Shown in pieces: positions 1 through 7,561 of a stretch of 64,000 bases of DNA. The translations under genes were made by a program, and so were the position numbers. Location of the stretch: positions 2,418,001 to 2,482,000 of the forward strand of contig OZ245888.1 in the NCBI GenBank assembly GCA_965229565.1, in the 5' to 3' direction. A model generated the notes under the pieces. The model saw only the letters and a program-made list of their open reading frames with translations. It had not been told where the DNA came from and made no database searches. Numbering within the stretch: position 1 is the first letter of the stretch; every line of letters begins with the position of its first letter. This DNA is from JANQNX01 sp040217095. Lineage in GTDB: Bacteria > Pseudomonadota > Gammaproteobacteria > Eutrophobiales > Eutrophobiaceae.

Positions 1-2
1 AA

Positions 3-1118
3 GCAGGCGATGCACTATTGAAAAAAGTTGCCAATCGACTCAGGAACCTGATGCGCGATACGGACACACTGGCACGCATTGCCAACGACGAGTTTGCTCT
101 TATCATGTATAGCTGCTCTCTGGAAAAGGCCAGGCTCATTACCGAGATCTTTCGGGAAGAGATTAACAAGCTGAAATTTGACTGGGAAGACAAGCATTAC
201 ACCATATCGACCAGTATCGGCATTACGACTATTTCTCCAACAGGCACAGATGATATTGCACAGGTCTATCGCAATGTTGAACTCGCCTGCAATAAGGCGA
301 AAAGCTCTGGTGGTAATGGCCTGCAGGTATTCAGCCCGGAACTGACCGATCATCGCAAGTATACCGGTCATCTAAAACTGCTGGAGGAATTGCAACATAA
401 CCTTAACCATGAAAGCTTCAAGATCTATACCCAGAGCATCAAGCCACTTGATGATCTTAACGACACGCTCATGCACGAGGTTTTATTGCGCATGAAAAAT
501 GAAAACGGTGAGATCATTTCCGCCGAGAGTTTCATACAGACTGCCGAGGCCTATCACCTGCTTGCCTCTATAGATAAATGGGTGTTGAAATTTATTATGG
601 AGATGATCGCCTACGGCAAACCGATATTCAAGGATAGTCATATCATCAACGTTAACATTTCCAAACAGTCGATACTGAATGAGCAATTCATTGAGTATCT
701 TGATCGCCTGCTAAAGGAATATGAACTGGCACCATCCAGGATTTGCCTGGAAATCAATGAACGACATTTCTATGGCAATGTTAATTCATTGCAACGGTTC
801 ATATCACTCATTAAGCAAATTGGCTGCAAAATTGCACTGGATGATTTCAACTACAACCCGGAGACAATCAATAATATACGTAAATTGAATGTTGATTATG
901 TAAAACTTGATGCAAGACAGTTTAATGAAATTGGCGATGTTAAGGGTTTTAACTACTCATTGCTGGAATCAATCAACAAGATCAATCATATGGTAGGTGC
1001 CCAGACCATTGTTAAATGCCTGGACAATGATGACATGCTGGAACAGCTGTTTGAGATTGGTACTGACTATATCCAGGGCTATGCGTATGAACCGCCGAAA
1101 CCGGTCAGTAATAATTAA
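3..1118 (+). CDS. Degenerate GGDEF-EAL domain protein (5' end outside window)
   Basis: The reading frame is open from the window edge and the gene starts upstream; the TTG at 18 is internal. The first ~110 residues are the second half of a GGDEF domain whose signature reads IANDEF instead of GGDEF. An EAL domain follows: EVLLRM for the EALLRW motif, then VNIS, CLEINE, IALDDF and VKLD. The usual AEGVE segment, which carries the general-base Glu, reads VKCLD, and DDFGTG reads DDFNYN. From family knowledge this predicts loss of diguanylate cyclase activity and probably of phosphodiesterase activity, leaving a c-di-GMP-binding or scaffold role. The N-terminal sensor is not visible. Confidence 0.85.
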   Translation, partial: AGDALLKKVANRLRNLMRDTDTLARIANDEFALIMYSCSLEKARLITEIFREEINKLKFDWEDKHYTISTSIGITTISPTGTDDIAQVYRNVELACNKAKSSGGNGLQVFSPELTDHRKYTGHLKLLEELQHNLNHESFKIYTQSIKPLDDLNDTLMHEVLLRMKNENGEIISAESFIQTAEAYHLLASIDKWVLKFIMEMIAYGKPIFKDSHIINVNISKQSILNEQFIEYLDRLLKEYELAPSRICLEINERHFYGNVNSLQRFISLIKQIGCKIALDDFNYNPETINNIRKLNVDYVKLDARQFNEIGDVKGFNYSLLESINKINHMVGAQTIVKCLDNDDMLEQLFEIGTDYIQGYAYEPPKPVSNN

Positions 1119-1155
1119 GCGTTGTTAATAACAGTAAGTATTGCCACAGTATGGC

Positions 1156-1818
1156 TCAGGTACCTGCAGCAAATTTTTTATGGATCCAGTAATCAACGCT
1201 GAGATACCTGCCGCCCCCAAGAAATAATAATGCCAGTAGCATAATGAAATAGGTGGCGGCAAATTCAATGCCGTTTTTTAGTATCGTAATACTGCCATAT
1301 TCGGTAAGCCAACTGTAATTAGCATGTTCTTTCAGAACGGCAATCGCCTTTGCTTTTCTTTCATTGGCCTCAACAATGGCCTCGGTATTCCATTCCCACG
1401 GTACGGTCAGTTTACTTTCAGGTAAGGCATGCCAACCTGCGTCCCAGTGCGCCGTCACGGCAGCCACCAGCATGGTCAGCATCAATGGAATTGCGATATA
1501 GCGCGTAAGCAGGCCAAACAACAATAGCCAACCACCAAGGAACTCGGTCCAGCCTGCCAGGAATGCTAATAACTCGGGCGCTGGTAAACCCAACCCCCAA
1601 TCAGGGTTGCCGAACCAGGCAACAACATTCGGGTCAGCAGTCAATCGCTCAAGCAGCCCTGCGTCCTCGGCGCCCAGTTGCAATTTCCCGTAACCGGCCT
1701 TGATGAAGATCGGTGCCAGGAATACCCTGAGCAGTAATGGCGCACTGAACTCCAGCGGCGATCTTAATCTTTCAAAAAGATTATCAATTTTAATTGCTGA
1801 CTGGACAATACTGACCAC
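1156..1818 (-). CDS. DoxX-family membrane protein of the bufferin-type operon
   Basis: A 220-residue protein with several hydrophobic segments (about 25-42, 80-125, 190-205) and the DoxX-like pattern LLLRVFLAPIFIKAGYGKL near the start, followed by GWTEFLGGWLLLFGLLTR. It starts with GTG, whose G is shared with the TAG stop of the upstream bufC, and GGGAG lies just ahead, so the two are translationally coupled. DoxX proteins close many DUF2282-DUF692-DUF2063 operons (gold-induced gig and bufferin types). A quinone- or thiol-linked membrane redox role is inferred from the family only. A roughly 50-residue loop between the last membrane segments is likely periplasmic. It is the last gene of the operon and converges on the GGDEF-EAL gene. 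Confidence 0.85.
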   Translation of the reverse strand: MVSIVQSAIKIDNLFERLRSPLEFSAPLLLRVFLAPIFIKAGYGKLQLGAEDAGLLERLTADPNVVAWFGNPDWGLGLPAPELLAFLAGWTEFLGGWLLLFGLLTRYIAIPLMLTMLVAAVTAHWDAGWHALPESKLTVPWEWNTEAIVEANERKAKAIAVLKEHANYSWLTEYGSITILKNGIEFAATYFIMLLALLFLGGGRYLSVDYWIHKKFAAGT

Positions 1819-2606
1819 TATGCATCTCCCTTTTTCATTGTTCCGAGTAACAAGGATTTGTCCCGCATTGAATTCATGATTTCAGCACCGCCATTTACAA
1901 CCACAGTCTGGTCAGGGTGATTAATCTCCTGGCATATCTCCAGTAATAATGTCCGACCTGTTTTCTCAGTGTTACCAGCAATCTTCTCCACCAGCCTTGC
2001 GGATAGCTGGTTTAGCTCCATGAAACCGACTTGGTAATCCGGCTTGCGAAATACGATCAGAAAGGTCTGCATTTCCGGCACAGCTGTTGGCATAAAATCA
2101 GGACCAATCTTGTGCACCGGCCACTGGTACGCGACCGGCACGGCAACAGGGTTAAGCACGGGAATACCAGAAAGCAAGTCGCCGGTTTCTTCCACGTGGT
2201 CTGTTACGATTTCCCTGGTATCCATTGAAATGGAAGTCTCCAGCCACTCGTAGTGGGCCAGTTCAGCAAGGTAGGGATACGATTTCGGAACACGATCCGG
2301 ATCCTGTTCCAGGTACTTCAGGAACTCCTGCGGCATTTTTGGAAAAAGCGGGGTTTGCGCCTGGTGATTAGCGACATAGTCTCGCAGCATGGCATGCCAG
2401 TCTTTATCATTCATGAGTTTCCTGATCACCGGGAAACTGTTGGCTAGAAAACCCTGGATGTTGTTATAGATCAAGTCACGGTAAATTTTCAGACGGCGAT
2501 CATCAATCCCTTCCGGCGCTGCATGATCGTCTGGATCGCGCATATGCCCGGTAAATGTACGCTGGACTGTCTCAAGATCTGAGGATTTATTACTGTTTGA
2601 TCGCAT
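1818..2606 (-). CDS. bufC: BufC-like DUF2063 partner protein
   Basis: A 262-residue protein starting at MRSNSN (ATG at 2606, with AAAGGT just upstream). The longer frame back to 2777 overlaps bufB deeply and has no family-like sequence, so it was not used. The DUF2063 domain covers about residues 15-105 (IYRDLIYNNIQGFLANSFPV, then a Tyr/Trp-rich HYEWLE stretch). A second domain of about 100 residues follows. In bufferin and related peptide pathways this protein is the recognition partner that brings the precursor to the DUF692 oxidase; that role is family knowledge. It overlaps bufB by 17 nt and shares a base with the DoxX start. Confidence 0.87.
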   Translation of the reverse strand: MRSNSNKSSDLETVQRTFTGHMRDPDDHAAPEGIDDRRLKIYRDLIYNNIQGFLANSFPVIRKLMNDKDWHAMLRDYVANHQAQTPLFPKMPQEFLKYLEQDPDRVPKSYPYLAELAHYEWLETSISMDTREIVTDHVEETGDLLSGIPVLNPVAVPVAYQWPVHKIGPDFMPTAVPEMQTFLIVFRKPDYQVGFMELNQLSARLVEKIAGNTEKTGRTLLLEICQEINHPDQTVVVNGGAEIMNSMRDKSLLLGTMKKGDA

Positions 2607-3438
2607 ACCTTTTCTCGGTGTGCTTGTCCTGGTAGGCGCGAATGGTCCTGACTTCATCAAGCAGCACATCCAGTGGAGGTATATTAAAATCCCGTTCAAG
2701 CAGGGTAGGAAAAACACCAAAATGCGCGTAGGCCTTATCCAGCAGTTCCCAGACAGGGTCGATGACATTTGCACCATGGGTATCTATGCGAATGTCTTCT
2801 GCTTCTTCCCTGTGGCCTGCGATATGCGCATATGCAATACGCTCACCCGGAAGGGAATGCATGAATTGTTGTGCATCGTATCCATGATTGATGCTGTTGA
2901 CATAAATATTATTAATGTCGATATGCAACAGGCAATCAGCCTTCTGTAAAACCATATTAATAAAATCTATTTCTTCAATCTGTTTACCCGGTGCTGCATA
3001 GTAAGAGGCATTCTCCATGGCAATCTGCCGACCCAGGATATCCTGCACTTTCAGGATTCGTTCGGCCACGTGCATGGCCGCTTCTTCTGTAAACGGGATC
3101 GGCATCAGGTCATAGAGCTGTCCCTCATCTGCACAATAGGTCAAGTGATCACTGTAAACGGGAACATCAAAATCATTCAGGAATTGTTTCACCTTGTGAA
3201 TGAAGGCTTCATCGAGAGGTGCAAAGCCACCAATATTAAGGGATAGGCCATGGCAGACTATGGGCCGCTGTTCTGCAATCTTGCGGAACTGGTGACCGTA
3301 GCGTCCGCCTATATCTATCCAGTTTTCGGGTGCGACTTCAAGGAAATCAACTTCATCAGGGATAGAATCTGCAAGCGGGCCTATAAAGGCCCGCCGCAGT
3401 CCCAGTCCTGATCCCTGTACAGGGTATTTTAAAGACAT
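2590..3438 (-). CDS. bufB: DUF692/MNIO multinuclear iron oxidase, BufB-like
   Basis: A 282-residue TIM-barrel protein of the DUF692 (MNIO, MbnB/TglH-like) family. Metal-ligand motifs are in order: EVAPENW, HGLSLNIGG, YSDHLTYC, MENASYY, HIDINNIYVN, YAHIAGH, DTHGANV and LERDFN. These enzymes use two or three iron atoms and oxygen to remodel Cys residues of a precursor peptide; in bufferins Cys becomes thiooxazole. The precursor candidate is the next gene upstream, 18 bp away, and the DUF2063 partner overlaps its 3' end. All visible ligand motifs are intact, so it should be active. The exact Cys product made here cannot be read from sequence. Confidence 0.93.
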   Translation of the reverse strand: MSLKYPVQGSGLGLRRAFIGPLADSIPDEVDFLEVAPENWIDIGGRYGHQFRKIAEQRPIVCHGLSLNIGGFAPLDEAFIHKVKQFLNDFDVPVYSDHLTYCADEGQLYDLMPIPFTEEAAMHVAERILKVQDILGRQIAMENASYYAAPGKQIEEIDFINMVLQKADCLLHIDINNIYVNSINHGYDAQQFMHSLPGERIAYAHIAGHREEAEDIRIDTHGANVIDPVWELLDKAYAHFGVFPTLLERDFNIPPLDVLLDEVRTIRAYQDKHTEKRYAIKQ

Positions 3439-3456
3439 GGTTATAGTGCTGGCAGG

Positions 3457-3741
3457 TTAGCTTCCGCACTTACCCTCGCCACATTTACCTTCGCTGCCTT
3501 TTTCACCGCAGCTACCTTCACCTTCCTTTTCACCACACTTGCCTTCACCTTCTTTTTCGCCACATTTGCCTTCACCGCATTTACCCTCACCGTGGTCAGC
3601 AGCAACCATGTAACCATTGCTAAACTCGTTAGCAGCAAAAGGGTTTTCGGCCGCATTGGCCATAGGGCTTGCAGCCAGGGTCACAGCGAAACCGGTACCC
3701 AGGGCAACAGCAAGTACGTTGGATTTGTTTTTGTCAGTCAT
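3457..3741 (-). CDS. bufA: Bufferin-type (DUF2282-like) Cys-repeat precursor, exported
   Basis: A 94-residue protein. The start is the second in-frame ATG (3741): AAGGAG lies 6 nt ahead of it, while the same box abuts the ATG at 3747 with no spacing. Residues 1 to about 30 form a signal peptide (NVLAVALGTGFAVTLAA, ending SPMANA). The remaining core is low-complexity, with five EGKCG units and one EGSCG unit separated by Glu/Lys/Gly, giving six Cys and none elsewhere. This matches the precursors encoded with DUF692/DUF2063/DoxX, which become copper- or gold-responsive periplasmic metal-binding peptides. That function is family knowledge; the repeats are seen directly. Confidence 0.9.
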   Translation of the reverse strand: MTDKNKSNVLAVALGTGFAVTLAASPMANAAENPFAANEFSNGYMVAADHGEGKCGEGKCGEKEGEGKCGEKEGEGSCGEKGSEGKCGEGKCGS

Positions 3742-3753
3742 TTTCATCTCCTT

Positions 3754-3800
3754 GTTAAGATGTGTATTTATAAACTCGAAGTTCCCGGAGGAATGATAAC
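3754..3800 (-). promoter_or_regulatory. Candidate ECF-type promoter for the bufA operon
   Basis: On the minus strand GGGAAC (3786-3781) lies about 40 nt before the bufA ATG, the -35 class most used by ECF sigma factors. A downstream -10 element is not obvious: TTTATAAATA sits only about 6-15 nt further on, and CACATC lies at the ECF-like spacing of 16 nt after GGAAC. The nearly 200-bp gap between the anti-sigma gene and bufA argues that bufA has its own promoter. Confidence 0.4.
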
Positions 3801-3945
3801 GGTGGTTTGCACGTTATTAACTTGATGGACTTCGCATTTCAGTAAAAGTTTATGTAAAAAAACAATATCAACACCCGATCAATAGAAGCAGGTATGACTG
3901 TTTGACTATTAGATGCGGGCCACATGGAAAAAGTTACACGGCAAA

Positions 3946-4215
3946 CTATTTTTTTTCGGTTGCAGCCAGGATAGCGTGCAATACCTCGTCAGGCACCTGA
4001 CCGGCAGCCTCGTCGTCAGGCCGGTCGAAAACACGTTTCCCCAGCGCTATAGTGTCCTTGTACATTTTCAGGTACTTGCGGCAATCGGAACAAATCACCA
4101 CGTGCATGGTAAATTGCAAACGGGTGAGCAGGCTCATGCCACCATCAACATAATCGATCATGAACTCTTCCACATCACGACAGGTGAGTATTGTCTTTTG
4201 CATTATCGTTTTCAT
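3946..4215 (-). CDS. Zinc-finger (zf-HC2) anti-sigma factor
   Basis: An 89-residue soluble protein with a zf-HC2 anti-sigma zinc site: TCRDVEEFMIDYVDG near residues 10-24, then HVVICSDC (H-x3-C-x2-C). It has no transmembrane segment, unlike membrane-bound RseA types, so it probably senses its signal in the cytoplasm, as ZAS-type redox or metal-responsive anti-sigmas do. It starts 3 bp after the sigma gene stop and so is co-transcribed with its likely partner. The next gene downstream is the bufferin-type precursor. The metal or redox signal is inferred. Confidence 0.85.
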   Translation of the reverse strand: MKTIMQKTILTCRDVEEFMIDYVDGGMSLLTRLQFTMHVVICSDCRKYLKMYKDTIALGKRVFDRPDDEAAGQVPDEVLHAILAATEKK

Positions 4216-4218
4216 AAA

Positions 4219-4806
4219 TCAGTACGTATCCCTGAAAGCAGCTCCCAGCAGGTTTCTCAGTGCCAGGCGCGCCCTATGCAACCTGACCTTAACGTTCTTC
4301 TCGGTCGTGTGCGTCATGTCGGCGACTTCCCTGGTTGTATAACCCTGAATGTCACGAAGTATTAATGTCAGCCTGTAATTATCCGGCAGGTTATCAATGG
4401 CCTGCCTGATGCGCTCCCTGACCTGGCTGGATTCCGCCAGCACGTCCAGGTTCGCCGGTCGTTCAGTAAAGTGATTCAGGTGATGGCCACTATCATCGAA
4501 TTGCAGCATCAGGTCATCCAGCGAGTCTTCTTTTAGCGCCTTCTTCTTTCTTAATGCCATCAGGGCCTGGTTGGTTACAATTTTTCGCAACCACGCGCGC
4601 AGATTTCCGCGGTTTTCAAAGGTATCAATATGTTTGATCGCATTGATAAAGGCATCCTGCGTAATATCATCTGCCTCGTCCGGTGAGCCGATGATTCTCC
4701 TGGCAAGAAAGTTAAGATCTGTCCAGTAAGTCTTGACCAGTGTATTACACGAGCGAGTATCACCTTTGCGGATACCCTCTACCAACTCGTCTTCGTCGCT
4801 GGTCAC
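4219..4806 (-). CDS. ECF-family RNA polymerase sigma factor
   Basis: A 195-residue RpoE-like sigma factor. Region 2 is seen in YWTDLNFLARRIIGSPDEAD followed by DITQDAFINAI. Region 4 is LPDNYRLTLILRDIQGYTT and the helix-turn-helix EVADMTHTTEKNVKVRLHRAR. Start is GTG at 4806, 30 bp after the lysS stop. The spacer carries a GGAAC immediately before the start codon, too close to act as its own -35, so transcription probably comes from lysS or further upstream. The co-encoded zinc-finger anti-sigma and the bufferin operon downstream make that operon its likely target; Caulobacter SigF controls similar DUF692/DUF2063/DoxX operons. Confidence 0.93.
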   Translation of the reverse strand: MTSDEDELVEGIRKGDTRSCNTLVKTYWTDLNFLARRIIGSPDEADDITQDAFINAIKHIDTFENRGNLRAWLRKIVTNQALMALRKKKALKEDSLDDLMLQFDDSGHHLNHFTERPANLDVLAESSQVRERIRQAIDNLPDNYRLTLILRDIQGYTTREVADMTHTTEKNVKVRLHRARLALRNLLGAAFRDTY

Positions 4807-4836
4807 GATAGTTCCACGATCTGTGCCGGAAACAGG

Positions 4837-6321
4837 TTATTTTGAACGCATATGTGGAAACAGGATAACATCACGGATACTGGCCATATTGGTAAACAGC
4901 ATGACCAGCCGGTCTATGCCAATGCCCTCACCTGCTGTAGGCGGCATACCATATTCAAGTGCAGTAATATAGTCTTCGTCAAAGTGCATCGCTTCCTGGT
5001 CACCCGCGGCCTTGTCCTCCACCTGTTTACGAAAGCGTTCGGCCTGGTCTTCAGGATCGTTTAATTCAGAAAAACCGTTTGCAATCTCACGACCACCTAT
5101 GATGAGCTCGAAACGATCAGTCACAAACGGATCTGCATCACTCATGCGGGCCAACGGTGATACCTCGGTTGGATAGTGCGTGATAAATGTCGGTGCGATC
5201 AGCTTTGCTTCAACGGTTGATTCAAATATCTCGAGTTGCAACTTGCCAAGTCCGGCGCCTGGCTCGATGGTAATACCCAGCCTTTCTGCGATTTGCCTGA
5301 CTTCATCCAGGGAACCCAGTGCTTCTGCACTGATATCCGGGTTAAATTTCAGAATGGAATCAAACACCGTCATTCGTTCAAACGGTTTACTGAAATCATA
5401 ACTCTCGCCCTGGTATTCGATGACGTTACTGTCAAACAGGGCCGAGGTCATCTTGCGCAGCATATCCTCGGTCAGGTTCATCAGGTCCTCGTAATCGGCA
5501 TAGGCCTGGTAGAACTCGAGCATGGTGAATTCCGGGTTGTGTCTTGGCGACAAGCCCTCGTTTCGAAAACTACGGTTAATTTCGAACACGCGTTCAAAAC
5601 CGCCGACAACCAGTCTTTTAAGATATAACTCGGGTGCAATCCTGAGGTACAGGTCCATGTCCAGGGTATTATGATGAGTGATAAACGGCCTGGCGCGGGC
5701 ACCACCGGGAATGACGTGCATCATCGGCGTTTCCACTTCCAGGTAGTTTTCCAGCTTAAGATAGGCACGGATAAAATCAATGATCTGCGAACGTAACAGA
5801 AACGTTCGCCGTGTTTCCTCGTTCATGATCAAGTCAACATAGCGTTGGCGATAGCGTGTTTCCTGGTCTGTCAGGCCATGGTATTTTTCCGGCAGGGGTT
5901 GCAGTGACTTGGTTAACAGGCGGATGTTATCAACATGTACACTCAGTTCACCCTTGTTGGTTTTCATTATCGTACCGGTAGCACCAATGATATCGCCGAT
6001 ATCCCACTTCTTGAATTGCTGGTTATAGACATCTTCTTCCAGGTCATCACGCCGGACATACAACTGTATTTTGCCAGACATATCCTGAACGTGGGCAAAC
6101 GCGGCCTTGCCCATTACCCGGCGACTCATCATGCGCCCTGCAACGGCAACACGAACGGGTTCCGCCTCCAGTTCTTCCTTGGATTTATCGTTATAGCTGG
6201 CAACCAGGTCGGCACTTAGGCTATCGCGCCTGAAGTCGTTACTAAATGCATGACCTTCCTGCCTTAACTGCTGTAAATGCTGACGGCGCTGGGCTATCAG
6301 GTCGTTCTCGTCATCACTCAT
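4837..6321 (-). CDS. lysS: Lysyl-tRNA synthetase, class II
   Basis: A 494-residue class II lysyl-tRNA synthetase. The N-terminal OB-fold anticodon domain spans about residues 55-150 (VAGRMMSRRVMGKAAFAHVQ). Catalytic motifs follow: motif 1 around FLEVETPMMHVIPGGA-like sequence near residue 200, motif 2 FRNEGLSPRHNPEFTMLE, motif 3 GIGIDRLVMLFT near the C-terminus. It charges tRNA-Lys in the cytoplasm. It lies 69 bp downstream of prfB, the conserved prfB-lysS arrangement of gammaproteobacteria. The ECF sigma gene follows after 30 bp. Confidence 0.97.
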   Translation of the reverse strand: MSDDENDLIAQRRQHLQQLRQEGHAFSNDFRRDSLSADLVASYNDKSKEELEAEPVRVAVAGRMMSRRVMGKAAFAHVQDMSGKIQLYVRRDDLEEDVYNQQFKKWDIGDIIGATGTIMKTNKGELSVHVDNIRLLTKSLQPLPEKYHGLTDQETRYRQRYVDLIMNEETRRTFLLRSQIIDFIRAYLKLENYLEVETPMMHVIPGGARARPFITHHNTLDMDLYLRIAPELYLKRLVVGGFERVFEINRSFRNEGLSPRHNPEFTMLEFYQAYADYEDLMNLTEDMLRKMTSALFDSNVIEYQGESYDFSKPFERMTVFDSILKFNPDISAEALGSLDEVRQIAERLGITIEPGAGLGKLQLEIFESTVEAKLIAPTFITHYPTEVSPLARMSDADPFVTDRFELIIGGREIANGFSELNDPEDQAERFRKQVEDKAAGDQEAMHFDEDYITALEYGMPPTAGEGIGIDRLVMLFTNMASIRDVILFPHMRSK

Positions 6322-6390
6322 ATTGATAGTTATCTTTGTTATATAAAACCTAATGTTATCAGAAATTGAACACGTGACCCGCCTTGCGTG

Positions 6391-7489
6391 TTACAAGCCA
6401 CTCTTGAGGCTGGCCTCGATAAACTCGTCTAGGTCGCCGTCCAGAACGGCCTGCGTGCTTCCCGTCTCAACACCGGTACGAAGGTCCTTGATACGCGATT
6501 GGTCCAGTACATAGGATCTTATCTGGCTACCCCAGCCTATGTCGCTCTTGGAGTCTTCCATTGCCTGGCGTTCTGAATTCAATTTCTGCATTTCCATCTC
6601 GTACAATTTGGCACGCAGTTGCTTCATCGCCTGGTCCTTGTTTTTGTGCTGCGAGCGATCATTCTGGCACTGGACCACGATACCACTGGGCATGTGCGTG
6701 AGTCGCACGGCCGAGTCTGTTTTGTTCACATGCTGGCCACCGGCGCCGCTGGCGCGATAGGTATCAATACGCAGATCCGCCGGGTTGATGTCTATCTCGA
6801 TATCATCGTCGATCTCTGGTGACACGAAAACCGATGCAAATGAAGTATGCCGGCGGTTACCTGAATCAAAGGGTGATTTGCGTACCAGTCTGTGAACACC
6901 GGTCTCTGTTCTTAGCCAGCCATAGGCATAATCGCCGGAATAGCGAACGGTAGCGCTCTTGATACCAGCAACTTCACCCGGTGAGAGTTCAATAATCTCG
7001 GTAGTGAAACCATGCTGTTCGCCCCAGCGCAGATACATGCGTAATAACATGTTAGCCCAGTCCTGTGCCTCGGTACCACCCGAGCCAGACTGAATATCCA
7101 GGAAGGCATTGTTGGCATCCATATCGCCTGAAAACATGCGCCTAAACTCGAGCCCGGATAACTGTTGCTCACATTCTTTCAGGTCTGATTCGACCGACTC
7201 TATGGTAGCGGTGTCGTCTTCGTCGGCGGCCATTTTCACCAGGTCCGCGGAATCGGTCAGCGTGTCATCCAGTTTGCTGATGGTATCGACAATAGCTTCG
7301 AGGCTGGCACGCTCCTTACCCAGTTGTTGGGCCCGTTCCGGGTCATTCCAGACATCGGGCTGTTCCAGTTCGCGTAAGACCTCGGTCAGGCGTTCAGATT
7401 TGTGTTCATATTCAAAGATACCCCCTAAGCGCGCCAAGACGCGCCTGCATATCGGATATCCGGTTCAGGAGAGGATTGATTTCCAGCAT
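6391..7489 (-). CDS. prfB: Peptide chain release factor 2, with programmed +1 frameshift
   Basis: RF2 is encoded in two frames. The first 25 codons start at ATG 7489 (MLEINPLLNRISDMQARLGA, then LRGYL) and end at an in-frame TGA at 7414-7412. A +1 shift at CTT-T continues with EYEHKSERL to the stop at 6391, giving 365 residues, the usual RF2 length. The stop-recognition tripeptide SPF (KSPFDSGNRR) and peptidyl-hydrolysis motif GGQ (SGAGGQHVNK) are both present. RF2 terminates at UGA and UAA, and the in-frame UGA makes expression depend on RF2 level. It heads the prfB-lysS pair. Confidence 0.96.
7412..7426 (-). promoter_or_regulatory. prfB programmed frameshift site
   Basis: The minus strand reads AGG GGG TAT CTT TGA: an internal Shine-Dalgarno-like AGGGGG, the slippery CTT and the UGA stop, the arrangement known from E. 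coli prfB. The base after UGA is A rather than C. Its sense upstream reading and the perfect continuation in the +1 frame rule out a sequencing error. Confidence 0.95.
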
Positions 7490-7561
7490 GAAAATAGTTG
7501 GTTATTAAATGTGGGCGTGATTCTACCCGAACACAGCGGACTTGTGTAATACAGTCGTTAA

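Noticed and set aside
1818..2777. 319-residue version of bufC
   Set aside because: The first 57 residues lie inside bufB in another frame and lack similarity to DUF2063; the ATG at 2606 fits.
3457..3600. Tandem DNA repeats that could suggest a CRISPR or VNTR
   Set aside because: Repeat length is short and follows codons of the EGKCG protein repeat, with no spacers.
3441..3656. Lys/Val-rich frame overlapping bufA on the same strand
   Set aside because: It is the +1 frame reading of the same Cys-repeat DNA; the frame with signal peptide and EGKCG units is the real gene.
7412..7414. prfB as a frameshifted pseudogene
   Set aside because: The in-frame UGA lies at the exact RF2 programmed frameshift site with its AGGGGG and CTT.
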